From: Desulfosporosinus nitroreducens
GTDB lineage: Bacteria > Bacillota > Desulfitobacteriia > Desulfitobacteriales > Desulfitobacteriaceae
NCBI RefSeq assembly: GCF_023897015.1
Contig: NZ_JAMHFY010000005.1
Span: 62,001-126,000 of the forward strand
Direction of reading: 5' to 3'
DNA length: 64,000 bases
A program made the translations under genes and the position numbers. The notes under the pieces are model-generated. The model saw only the letters and a program-made list of their open reading frames with translations. It did no database searches and was not told where the DNA came from. Shown here piece after piece: positions 25,871 to 35,300 of the stretch; position 1 is the first letter of the stretch, and every line of letters starts with the position of its first letter.

Positions 25871-26551
25871 CTAAGTCCCTAAATGGCCTAAACCCGTCTT
25901 TGCCAATTTTGCCAAAGCTTGATAAGAAGTGCTCGTCGACTCGGTCTGCAGACCGTTGAAAAATTCTACGCACCACTTTTTCAGATGCATCTCTTCGAAT
26001 TGCTGGATCTGCTGTGCTATTTTTTCCAATTCCTCATTGTTCTGCTCTTGCAAGGCCTGGCCCTTCTTACCATATAAATACATCATGAATTCCAATTCTG
26101 TTGCCATATGGTCAGCCGGTTCAGCAGATTGTCTGACTAAACTGACCCCTGCCTCTCGATAACAGCGCTCCACATTAAGGGCCGTCGGGCTTATAAACAG
26201 CATAGCTCCCTGGTTATCTTCCGGATGAAGAAAAAGGGTCTCGTAGATATTTAAAGCGGGCTGCTTGGGGTCATCGAAAAGCCGGGTATATTCTCGACGC
26301 ATCTCAATCAAGAGCGGGGTTGCATCCACTTTGCTTCCTTTCAATCTATCCAAGGCTTCACTAACCAACGATAAATCTCCTTGGCTACAGGAAAGCTCCT
26401 CTAGAATGTTGATCCCGTCCTGTCTGTAACTGCCATCTAGCAACGCTTCTGCAAGTTCTATGGTAGGAAGACGTAAGGAAAGAGATAATAATTGAAAGAA
26501 ATCTGATGTTGCAAAGGCTTCTTTCAATTTTTGTTCTTGGATAGTATTCAT
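25871..26551 (-). CDS. TorD/DmsD family molybdoenzyme chaperone
   Basis: A 226-residue all-helical cytosolic chaperone that inserts cofactor into, and escorts, Tat-exported molybdopterin oxidoreductases. Recognised from REYTRLFDDPKQPALNIYET, the central YREAGVSLVRQSAEPADHMATELEFM and the closing YQALAKLAKTGL. ATG at 26551 behind AAGGAG. The frame is intact although neighbouring partner genes are broken and no catalytic subunit is present, so its client is missing from this locus. A second frame stays open over 25776-25976, but I do not consider it a gene. Confidence 0.85.
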   Translation of the reverse strand: MNTIQEQKLKEAFATSDFFQLLSLSLRLPTIELAEALLDGSYRQDGINILEELSCSQGDLSLVSEALDRLKGSKVDATPLLIEMRREYTRLFDDPKQPALNIYETLFLHPEDNQGAMLFISPTALNVERCYREAGVSLVRQSAEPADHMATELEFMMYLYGKKGQALQEQNNEELEKIAQQIQQFEEMHLKKWCVEFFNGLQTESTSTSYQALAKLAKTGLGHLGT

Positions 26552-26672
26552 TGCTTCTCCTTTTCATTAACTGTTAATGTATTTAAGTTTTAATAAAATT
26601 CCTATATCACAAAGGATAGCATTTGTCATTGAGATTTTTTCCATTTTCAAATACCATCTTCACTGAAAAGGA

Positions 26673-26706
26673 GGCTTTACAGCTCAGTTATGTGAGCTGT
26701 AAAGCC
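26673..26706. terminator. 14-bp perfect hairpin between the NrfD-like gene and torD
   Basis: GGCTTTACAGCTCA (26673-26686) pairs with TGAGCTGTAAAGCC (26693-26706) with a 6-nt loop. On the minus strand it is followed by TCCTTTT, a weak T tract. It may be an internal terminator or mRNA stabiliser. Confidence 0.55.
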
Positions 26707-26748
26707 CCAGTTCTGCCGTATACATTTGTACCGAACGCTGCAGACACA

Positions 26749-28001
26749 CTACAGCTTTCGTGTATTGACAGTCGTCCCAAGATTAAGTTTACCGAATCCC
26801 AAATTCAATAAGAGTGCCCCTAAGGATACGATTCCTAAAGACAACCCGATTTCAAGCAAAGAAGGAACATAGGGTCCTGTTATCCCGCCATAAACAGGTG
26901 CTCCCGGCAAGATAATCAATGGGTTAAACAACTGGGCCTGAAGCAGATTTGATTTAATGAGATAGATTGCTACAAGAGCGATCACCGCACCGCCTAATAG
27001 TACACATGCCTTCGGGAGGTTCCTTGTTTGGCTAAAAGCACAATCGCAGTGACAAGATCGACCATCTCTAACCAGAAACCAACGGCCCCTTTTCCTGCGA
27101 CCAACCATATGAAGGCTATATAGTCTTCTCCACTACCTGGATAAAGACTAATCAATACTTCAGCAACCACTATGATGAGCTCGACGCAAAGCAACACAGC
27201 TGTTAGTTTGCCAATCTTAGCGAGTAGACCAATTGGCATCTTAATATAACCGCTCTTATTCAGGATATGGCTAAGAATCATCAATGAAGCTAGAGCGGCT
27301 ACCAATGCAGCAATCAAGAAAGACAAAGGCTGTGCCGGAGTATTCCATAGGGGTCTAGCCACTTGGAAACTGAACACAAATGAAGTTACCGTTACAAGAA
27401 TACCCGCAATGAAAGCAACCACAGCTATCCCTTTTACCCCTTTTTCTTCGATTTTACCTTCATTCAGTAAAATAAGCTGACGGGTAAAGATAATGGAAAT
27501 CACCATATACGAAGCCAACATGATGAAATCCCAAAACATCGGTGAACTCCAATTTCCGCTGGTGATAAACAACCAGGCCCGTTCAGGATTTCCGATGTCC
27601 ACGATGATGTAGAGACGCGGCAACAATACTGGCTACCGCCCCCAGATAGGAGGCAATCCGACTATAGGGCTTAAACTCTTCGAGCTTAAAAAGATAAGGT
27701 GTCGCTGCAAAAAGCAGGCTCCCAGCAGCAATCCCGGTGAAAATCATAAAGCCGACGATATAGAGTCCCCACAAGGGAGAGCCTCTCCCCCCCAAGCGTC
27801 AGCAAAGGCGAACTCTGCATCTGCATTAATTTGTCCGGCCAATCCAATATGTTCAAGCTTCTGCAGATAGAGTGCACAAGCTTCTGCGCCCAAAGTACTT
27901 GAGAAATACTGGATTGCCATCTCTGGGATTTCCTTAGATGTCCCCTGTTCGACTGCATCGGTAATCTTTATCAATAGCTGAAATAATAATTGATTCTCCA
28001 T
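26749..28001 (-). pseudogene. nrfD: NrfD/PsrC-type polytopic membrane subunit, broken by three apparent frameshifts
   Basis: Membrane anchor that exchanges electrons between quinones and a molybdenum or Fe-S enzyme. The coding potential moves between three frames: an N-terminal segment from 28001 (MENQLLFQ, behind GAGGAG), LWGLYIVGFMIFTGIAAGS from 27795, IVDIGNPERAWLFITSGNW from 27601, and KACVLLGGAVIALVAIYLIK from 27015 to the stop at 26749. One extra base each in the G7 tract (about 27787-27793), near 27612, and in the 27027-27029 T tract would join all parts into about 417 residues with nine membrane helices. The N-terminal 75 residues are not typical of NrfD and may belong to another gene. 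Confidence 0.72.
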
Positions 28002-28020
28002 CAATTGTAACTCCTCATTT

Positions 28021-28728
28021 CATCTAATTCAGCGTTCTTTGGAAGCGGGAAAACTTACGAAAGGGATCTTCGACCCAACCATAGGCCCTTTGGTTCAGCT
28101 CTGGCGAAAAGCCAAATCAGAAGAAACTCTCCCTTCCTCTGATGAAATACAAAAGATCTTGACCTTAGTTGACTATAAAAAGGTCATTCTTAATCCTGAC
28201 CTTAAGACCGCCTTCTTGCCAACAGCTGGTATGAGCCTTGATCTGGGAGGTATAACCAAAGGATACGCTGTAGAGCAAGCGATTAATAGTCTAAACCAGG
28301 CTGGGATTTCCTCTGCTATGGTAGTAGCCGGTGGAAACATCTCTACCATCAACACCAAACCTGACGGCACTCCTTGGCGGGTAGGTATAAAGGATCCTCA
28401 AAAGCCCGACTGTATAATCGGCTATTTGGAACCCATAAATCAAGTTGTCGATACTTCTGGGAATTATGAACGTTTTTTTACTCTAGAGGAAAAAAGATAC
28501 GGACAAGTTCTAAATCCTCGGACAGGCCGCCCCGCCGAAAGATTTGCCAGCTGTACTATTATGACTGATAGCCCTACTATGGCCGATGCGTTATCCACCG
28601 CGCTTCTAATTCTTGGAACAGAAGGGTTAACCTTAGTGAATGATTTACCCAATACTCAGGCCATTCTCATTGATTCCGATGGATTACAGTTTATGTCTCC
28701 TGGGTTAAAGGATTTGCTGAAAAAATAG
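28021..28728 (+). pseudogene. apbE: FAD:protein FMN transferase, N-terminally truncated
   Basis: ApbE transfers FMN from FAD to a threonine of flavoproteins such as RnfG or NosR-type electron carriers. What remains is about 235 residues from LIQRSLEAGKLTKGIFDPTI to the C-terminus, with the GGNI region (VAGGNISTINTKPDG) and DSPTMADALSTALLILG. The usual first 90-110 residues, including the lipoprotein signal and start, are missing; the frame runs upstream only to 27994 without a good start. YGQVLNPRTG has Gln where the family mostly has His. The gene is probably non-functional. It is divergent from the broken nrfD. Confidence 0.8.
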
Positions 28729-28745
28729 AAGCCCTCGCACAAATC

Positions 28746-28788
28746 AAAAGGAGCTGGTTGGAATCTTTGCTTCCAGCCTGCTCCTTTT
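28746..28788 (+). terminator. Terminator after the apbE remnant
   Basis: AAAAGGAGC (28746-28754) pairs with GCTCCTTTT (28780-28788), with an inner TGGTTGGAA / TTCCAGCC pairing. It lies 18 nt after the apbE stop and has survived the truncation of the gene. Confidence 0.85.
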
Positions 28789-28870
28789 ACTGTTAGTAGA
28801 AACCTATATCCTTTTCAACGACTCTCAGGGTAGTCCACCACAAATAGATTGTCTTTTCATAATTGCAACA

Positions 28871-28920
28871 AGAGAACTGTCCCCTTAACTGGCTCTGGCC
28901 AGAGAAGAGACGGTTCTTTT
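28871..28920. repeat. Palindromic element at the end of the pyr operon, with a GGGGACAG core
   Basis: GAACTGTC (28874-28881) pairs with GACGGTTC (28909-28916), with an inner TGGC / GCCA hairpin. On the minus strand it carries GGGGACAGTTC, close to the GGGGACAGGTTC of the transposase flank. It ends in TTTT on the plus strand and in TCTTGTT on the minus strand. It may serve as the terminator of the pyr operon, or be a mobilised RAYT-type repeat. Confidence 0.55.
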
Positions 28921-28937
28921 GTCTTGCTTTATCATAA

Positions 28938-29543
28938 TCAGATCTTTCTGCTTCCGGGTTTGATAGCAGGGATTCCCTGAGCACAAAGTGGGCAATCTTG
29001 AGCTTCATAAGCTTGGATACTTAACTGAATGATTGAAGATTGAGGTAAACCAAAATCTACTTTACCACCTGAACGATCGACGAGTACTCCTACACCCAAG
29101 GCAGTGGCTCCGAATTCCTGAACAACTGTCAGTACTTCTCGAACTGAACCACCAGTCGTTATGACATCTTCTACTACCAATACTCTTTCTCCTGGGGATA
29201 TAGTAAATCCTCTGCGCAAGCGCATGATTCCATTTTCTCTCTCTGTAAATAAAGACCTGACTCCTAAGGCTTTAGCAACTTCATGGGCTACCAAAATCCC
29301 CCCCGTTGCAGGTCCGATTACAGTTTGTACGTCCATGTCCCGAAATTGCGATGCTAACCCCTCTGCTAGGATCGCTGCTCGATCTGGATACTGAAGCACT
29401 TGAGCACACTGCATGTATTGGGAACTGTGTTTGCCTGAGGTTAAAAGGAAATGCCCCTCCAACAGAGCCTCACTTTTCCTAAATATATCCAGGTACTCAT
29501 CCGGTGTAAGTGGCATCTTGTTATTGTTTGATAGTTGCGCCAT
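28938..29543 (-). CDS. pyrE: Orotate phosphoribosyltransferase
   Basis: Converts orotate and PRPP to orotidine 5'-phosphate. The 201 residues carry the PRPP motif VLVVEDVITTGGSVREV near residue 120 and GKHSSQYMQCAQVLQYP near 45. The C-terminus has two CXXC-type cysteines (CPLCAQ) that are common in anaerobe enzymes. Last gene of the pyr operon, about 100 nt after pyrF. Confidence 0.94.
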   Translation of the reverse strand: MAQLSNNNKMPLTPDEYLDIFRKSEALLEGHFLLTSGKHSSQYMQCAQVLQYPDRAAILAEGLASQFRDMDVQTVIGPATGGILVAHEVAKALGVRSLFTERENGIMRLRRGFTISPGERVLVVEDVITTGGSVREVLTVVQEFGATALGVGVLVDRSGGKVDFGLPQSSIIQLSIQAYEAQDCPLCAQGIPAIKPGSRKI

Positions 29544-29641
29544 TATTTCTTAATCTCTCCTTTTTCTACTGTACCTTAATCTTCACCTGCACTACGTTCT
29601 GAACTCTGGCAAGCAAATTCCTAACTCAACCTGAAATTCAG

Positions 29642-30352
29642 TTATTCCCAAAGTCGCTCCAAGGCTTGACGAGGATCCTCAGAACGAGTAATCGGTCTCC
29701 CGATAACAAGATACGAACTTCCGGCTGCCAAGGCCTCAGTGGGTGTAAGTACCCGCGCTTGATCCTGCGCATCGCTCCATGCAGGGCGAATTCCCGGTGT
29801 GACAATCAAAAAATTAGCTTTTGTGTTTTTCCTGATATCCTTCGCCTCTCTAGCTGAAGCGACCACTCCATCCAGCCCTGCCTTCTCTGCTAGCTTCGCC
29901 AGTTCGACAACATGCTCACGAAGGTTCCGCTGAACCCCCATTTCTAGTCTGAATTGATCTTCCGACATGCTGGTCAGGACTGTAACTCCGATCACCTTGG
30001 GGACACTTCCCAGCTTGCTTCCTTCTTCTTGTACAGCGCTAGCAGCCCTTGCCATCATGTCATATCCGCCGCTGCAATGGACATTGATCATGTCAACTCC
30101 GCATTGAACGAATCCTCGTATCGCTCGTTCCACCGTTGTAGGTATATCGTGAAGCTTCAAGTCCAGAAAGATGGGGAAACCCAGAGCTTTCAATTCGTGG
30201 ATCATTGCCGGCCCAGTATACGCGTACAGTTCCAACCCTACTTTAAGCCAACACCCGCTGCCTTGAAGTGCCCTAGCTATGGCCAATGCTTCCTCGCGCC
30301 CTTGAACATCCAAGGCTGCCATGACGCGCTGATTATTAGATATCACTTCCAC
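29642..30352 (-). CDS. pyrF: Orotidine 5'-phosphate decarboxylase
   Basis: Forms UMP. I choose GTG at 30352, which follows GGAGGG by 7 nt and gives 236 residues (VEVISNNQRVMAALDVQGRE); the frame is open 10 codons further but has no site there. The catalytic DLKLHDIPTTVERA is near residue 66, and the phosphate-binding TPGIRPAWSDAQDQARV and VIGRPITRSEDPRQA are near the end. Confidence 0.94.
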   Translation of the reverse strand: MEVISNNQRVMAALDVQGREEALAIARALQGSGCWLKVGLELYAYTGPAMIHELKALGFPIFLDLKLHDIPTTVERAIRGFVQCGVDMINVHCSGGYDMMARAASAVQEEGSKLGSVPKVIGVTVLTSMSEDQFRLEMGVQRNLREHVVELAKLAEKAGLDGVVASAREAKDIRKNTKANFLIVTPGIRPAWSDAQDQARVLTPTEALAAGSSYLVIGRPITRSEDPRQALERLWE

Positions 30353-30450
30353 ACGATAACCCTCCATTTCCAACTTCCGCAACTCACAGGCTAGCCTTTA
30401 TACTCTATCACAGTTACACATATGTTTTCTAAAGCTATACTTATTTAACG

Positions 30451-31371
30451 CTAAGCTCTATGCGCTAATCCCACTAAATCATGCACAGACGCAAGTCCGC
30501 GTTTTTCACAGTAGTCTTGGATTCCCTGCAGAATCTCCAAGGGGGCCTGAGGATTGATAAAATTCCCTGTACCAATACTTACAGCCGTCGCACCTGCCAG
30601 CATAAATTCCACAGCATCCTGCCATGTAGTAATTCCACCCATTCCAATGATCGGTAAATCAACGGCCTGAAAGACTTGCCAAACCATTCGTACTGCAACT
30701 GGTCGAATGGCCGGCCCTGAAAGTCCTCCAAACGTATTGGCTAAGACAGGACGTTGTTGATTTATATCAATATGCATCCCTAACAATGTATTGATAAGAG
30801 ATAGAGCATCTGCTCCGCCAAGTTGGACCGCGCGCGCCATCCCCACAATATCTGTGACATTGGGCGAGAGCTTGGCAATAACTGGGAGGTCGGTTTCAGC
30901 CTTCACTGCCGCAATGACTTCTTGCGCGCTCTGAGGATCCGTGCCAAAATGCATCCCGCCATGTTTAACATTAGGGCAGGAGATGTTCACCTCCAGCGCA
31001 GCTAATCCAGAATCCTTTTGTAACGCTCGAGCCAATAGCACATAATCCTCCAGGGAAAAACCAGAAATATTAGCAATCGCCGCAGTAGGCAGTTTCTGAA
31101 CCTTAGGCAGATAGGATTTCAGGAATTCTTCCAGCCCTGGGTTTTCCAATCCGACAGCATTTAGTAACCCTGCCGGTGTTTCCGCCAGCCGGGGAACAGG
31201 GTTTCCCAGGCGAGGCAAGGGAGTAATCCCCTTTAGGGTTATTCCCCCTAAGGCCTCCGGCGGACAATAGGCTGCATACTCCTCTCCAAATCCATAGGTA
31301 CCGGAACAAGTCAGGATTGGATTTCTTAACGTTATACCTGCAAACTGAGTTGATAAATTAACAGGACTCAT
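30451..31371 (-). CDS. pyrD: Dihydroorotate dehydrogenase, class 1B catalytic subunit
   Basis: Oxidises dihydroorotate to orotate with FMN, using NAD through the PyrK subunit. ATG at 31371 (306 residues) is preceded by GGAGGAGG and lies inside the end of pyrK; the frame's upstream extension has no ribosome site. The active-site cysteine is in NISCPNVKHGG near 132, and FMN-phosphate binding in GMGGITTWQDA and AVSIGTGNF. The class 1B assignment rests on pyrK next to it. Confidence 0.95.
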   Translation of the reverse strand: MSPVNLSTQFAGITLRNPILTCSGTYGFGEEYAAYCPPEALGGITLKGITPLPRLGNPVPRLAETPAGLLNAVGLENPGLEEFLKSYLPKVQKLPTAAIANISGFSLEDYVLLARALQKDSGLAALEVNISCPNVKHGGMHFGTDPQSAQEVIAAVKAETDLPVIAKLSPNVTDIVGMARAVQLGGADALSLINTLLGMHIDINQQRPVLANTFGGLSGPAIRPVAVRMVWQVFQAVDLPIIGMGGITTWQDAVEFMLAGATAVSIGTGNFINPQAPLEILQGIQDYCEKRGLASVHDLVGLAHRA

Positions 31372-32188
31372 CCCACACAACCTCCTCCCCCCGAAAAACC
31401 GGCCCATCCTGACATACTTTTTTATGAATCAACACTCCAGCTTCATCGATCAAGGTGCACACACACCCCAAACAGGCTCCAACCGCGCAACCCATACGTT
31501 CTTCCAGCGAAACTTCCACAGATACTTTATAGTTTTTACACAGTTCTGTCACGGCCTGCATCATCTTCTTTGGACCGCACGCAGCTGCCCTAATATGGCC
31601 TCCGCTCGCAGCAGAAGACTTCTCCAATAGCTCTTGGGCCTGCCCAGTCACGAGCCCCTTTTGTCCAAGACTTCCGTCAAGCGTACTTAGGTGCAGAGGA
31701 ATACCCAGAGCTTTCCACGAAGAAAGACCAGCACTCTCTAGAAAGGACTTGTTTTCTCCTCCCCAAAACAAACGCACTGTCAAACCCTGAGTCAGCGCCC
31801 TATGAGCTAAAGGATAAAGCGGGAATATCCCAATTCCTCCGGCAACCAACCACAACTCCCCTTTTTCCGGTAAAGAAAAGCCCTTTCCTAAGGGCCCCAT
31901 AACACTTAGTTTATCTCCACACTTTGCTCTCGCCAGAATTTCGGTTCCCCGACCTTGAATCCGGTAGAGCAAAGTAATTTCGTCGCGTTCAGAAGAGATT
32001 CCGGCTATACTAATGGGTCGCCGCAATAAGGGGTCAAACGAGGAGATGGATGAATCCTGAACTTGGATCGCAACGAATTGCCCTGCTTGCGCAGTTCGGG
32101 CGATCGGTCCCTTCAGAACCAATCTCCTGAGTCTTTGCTCCTCATCCCCCAAGCTTTCGTGAACAACTACCTGACCTTCGGTAAGCAT
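31358..32188 (-). CDS. pyrK: Dihydroorotate dehydrogenase electron transfer subunit
   Basis: Carries FAD and a 2Fe-2S cluster and links PyrD to NAD. The 276 residues show the flavin domain (LLRRPISIAGIS, PLGKGFSLP, LVAGGIGIFPLYPLA) and the iron-sulfur cysteines in CAVGACLGCVC plus VCQDGPVF near 250. Its end overlaps pyrD by 14 nt. An N-terminal extension of a few residues (MLTEGQVVVHESLGDE) is unremarkable. Confidence 0.95.
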   Translation of the reverse strand: MLTEGQVVVHESLGDEEQRLRRLVLKGPIARTAQAGQFVAIQVQDSSISSFDPLLRRPISIAGISSERDEITLLYRIQGRGTEILARAKCGDKLSVMGPLGKGFSLPEKGELWLVAGGIGIFPLYPLAHRALTQGLTVRLFWGGENKSFLESAGLSSWKALGIPLHLSTLDGSLGQKGLVTGQAQELLEKSSAASGGHIRAAACGPKKMMQAVTELCKNYKVSVEVSLEERMGCAVGACLGCVCTLIDEAGVLIHKKVCQDGPVFRGEEVVWDESC

Positions 32189-32207
32189 GGCAACCTCCTT
32201 CTGTTAT

Positions 32208-32366
32208 CATCGAGGCCCGATGCGAAGTCCGATGTCCGGACATGAACCTCACTTTTCACATTCGGGCCTCATACAGGTTTAGTAAACTTCTGATGAAGTA
32301 AGTTTTCTACACTTTGATATCGAAAGCACTATGCGGGCTTCGTGCCTCGTGCAACTGACTTCGAAT
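32208..32366. repeat. Two degenerate heptad arrays in the pyrK-carB gap
   Basis: At 32208-32243 the TCG-type trinucleotide recurs every 7 nt (TCGAGGC, CCGATGC, GAAGTCC, GATGTCC, GGACATG). At 32338-32366 the units CTTCGTG, CCTCGTG, CAACTGA, CTTCGAA run up to the carB stop codon. The first of these is the exact unit that is amplified at 59680. They fill the longest gap inside an otherwise tightly packed operon. Confidence 0.6.
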
Positions 32367-35300
32367 CTACAGCGGCAAAAGACCCGGCGAAATGCTTTCG
32401 ATCACTTGGAGCAAGGCTGCAGCGGTATCCAAGCTTGTAAAGCAAGGAATTCCATGTTCCACGGCTGCTCTTCGGATTGCAAAACCGTCACTTGCCTGTG
32501 CTCGACCATGGGTAGTTGTATTAAGGACATATTGAATCTTTTGTTTGCGGATGCCATCAATGATTTCATTTGAGCCGTCATGCAACTTAGCAATCGTTTC
32601 AACCCTTATTCCCTCATTCTTTAAATAACGAGTTGTGCCTTCTGTCGCTAAGATGCGGAACCCAATTTCAGCGAACCGCCGAGCAAGAGCCACCCCTTCC
32701 GCTTTATCACGATCTGCCAAGGTTATCAACACAGAACCGTAAGTTGTAAAGGAGAGTCCCGCTCCTAGCAGAGCTTTGTAGAGAGCCTTTTCATAGGTCC
32801 TGTCCATTCCCATCACTTCACCAGTCGATTTCATCTCAGGTCCTAAGGACGGTTCGACCCGTTGAAGCTTGGAGAAGGAAAACACAGGCGCCTTAACGGC
32901 AACCCGATTACCAATTGGCCAGAGACCGAGAGGGATCCCTATGTCTTCCCATTTCCTGCCTAAGATTACTTGGGTCGCCCAGTCTACGATCGGGATTCCA
33001 GTGACTTTACTCAAAAAGGGAACCGTACGGCTTGAGCGAGGGTTAACTTCCAGGACAAAGAGTTCCTTATGATAAATCACATATTGGATGTTCAGTAACC
33101 CTTTGATTTTTAAGGATCGTGCTAACGATTCTGTTAAAGCAATGATACGGTCTTGCATACTTATGTCTAGGGTTTGAGGCGGATAGACCGCGATAGAATC
33201 TCCGGAATGAACGCCGGCCCGCTCTAAATGTTCCATAATCCCGGGGATAAAGACGTTTTCTCCATCCGAGATGGCATCAACCTCCACCTCAGTCCCGAGC
33301 AGATATTGGTCCATCCAGATCTCCTGATCTGAGGATGCGGACAAGGCACGCTTGATAACAGGCTCTAATTCCTTCTCTTCATACACAATGTCCATAGCCC
33401 TTCCACCTAAAACATAGGAAGGGCGAACCACCAAAGGAAACCCTATCTCTTGGGCAATACGTTGCACTTGCTCCATATTCGTTGCCCCGCCTCCGTGTGG
33501 TCGCTTAGCTCCAAGTTCTTGCAGAACGCGATCAAAGGTTCCGCGCTCCTCTGCCCGGTCGATGTCTTCAACCGTCGTACCCAAAATCTTATATCCGCGA
33601 CTTGCCAGTCCGCTTGCTAAACCTATTGCTGTCTGCCCGCCAAATTGAACGACCACACCATCGGGCTTTTCTTTATCCAAAATCTCTGAAACATCCTCTA
33701 AGGTCAAGGGCTCGAAATAAAGCCGATCAGCTGTGTCAAAGTCTGTGGAAACCGTCTCAGGATTGTTATTAATAATAATACTTTCGAAACCAGCTTTTCT
33801 CAAGGCCAGCACGGCATGAACTGAGCAATAGTCAAATTCTATACCCTGCCCAATTCGGATCGAGCCTGACCCTAAGACAACTACTTTGGGCAGTTTATGA
33901 ACTTCCCCTTCATCCTCAACGTCATAGCAAGAATAAAAGTAAGGGGTTGTCGCTTCAAACTCTCCTGCACAGGTATCGACCATTTTAAAAACGGGTCGAA
34001 TGCTATGCTTCATTCTAAACTGATGTACTTCTTCTTCGGTACTCTTCCAGAGGGAAGCAATCTCTTGATCTGAGAATCCAAGCCGTTTGACACGGAGCAA
34101 TGCCTGTTCATCCCAAGGCGTGTTTGCTATGGACGTTGTCTCATCGACTAAGCGTTTGAGTATATTCAAATAGTAGCGATTCCAGCCTGTCTCTTGAACC
34201 AACCACTCCACCGTCCAGCCGCGTTTTAAGCACTCGGCAAAAACGAATAGCTGCCGATCATCGGGTTCTAGGCAGGCAGTTTTAAGTTCGGCATCTGAAA
34301 GACGCTCAAGCTCGAACAACCGGACCCCATACACTTTTATATCGAGAGAACGGATGGCTTTAAGCATGGCAGTTTCTAAGTTCCGACCGATACCCATGAC
34401 TTCACCGGTTGCCTTCATCTGGGTTCCTAAATGACGGTCAGCATCCGTAAATTTATCAAAAGGCCAGCGTGGGAATTTAACTACTACATAGTCTAGAGCC
34501 GGTTCAAAACAAGCTGATGTTTTTCCTGTAACCGCATTTTTAAGTTCTGTCAGCGCATAACCCAAAGCTATTTTAGCTGCGACCTTAGCGATCGGATACC
34601 CTGTCGCTTTAGAAGCCAGGGCACTGGAACGGCTTAAACGGGGATTGACCTCGATCACGACATATTCCATTCGTGAGGGATGGAGTGCAAATTGGACATT
34701 ACAGCCCCCTTCAATACCCAAGCCATTTACAATTCGCAAAGACGCACTGCGCAGGGTTTGAACCTCTCGATCCGTCAAGGTCTGACAGGGTGCAACAACA
34801 ATACTGTCCCCCGTATGTATTCCTACCGGGTCCATGTTTTCCATATGACAAATCGTGATACAGTTTCCGACCCCATCGCGTAAGACTTCAAACTCAACTT
34901 CCTTCCAACCAGCCACACTCCGTTCCACGAGGATCTGACTGATAAGACTTGCCTGCAAGCCGCTTTCTGCAATTTGCTTAAGTTCAGCAACGTTTTGGAC
35001 AATTCCTCCGCCGGTACCACCTAAGGTAAAGGCTGGCCGTACAATAAGAGGGTATCCAGTTTTATCGGCGAATATTAGCGCATCTTCAACATGAGATACA
35101 ATCATACTTTCCGGAATTGGTTCACCCAGCTCTTTCATCAAGGCCCGAAAGCTCTCTCGGTCTTCTGCTTGATCAATGCTTTTAAGAGAGGTTCCCATCA
35201 AGGTGACTTCACAACGCTCCAAAACCCCTCTTTTAGCAAGCTGATAAGCCAAGTTCAGCCCGGTTTGCCCTCCCATAGTAGGGATCAACCCGTCCGGCCG

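Noticed and set aside
25776-25976. 66-codon frame overlapping the end of torD
   Set aside because: It is out of frame with a well-ended TorD; I considered a frameshifted C-terminal extension but TorD already ends with its usual helix.
28793-29008. 71-codon frame overlapping the pyrE 3' end
   Set aside because: It overlaps pyrE in another frame and runs through a palindrome; no ribosome site.
32869-33072. Plus-strand frames within carB, including 34673-34883
   Set aside because: Antisense shadows of a highly conserved enzyme; no support for coding.
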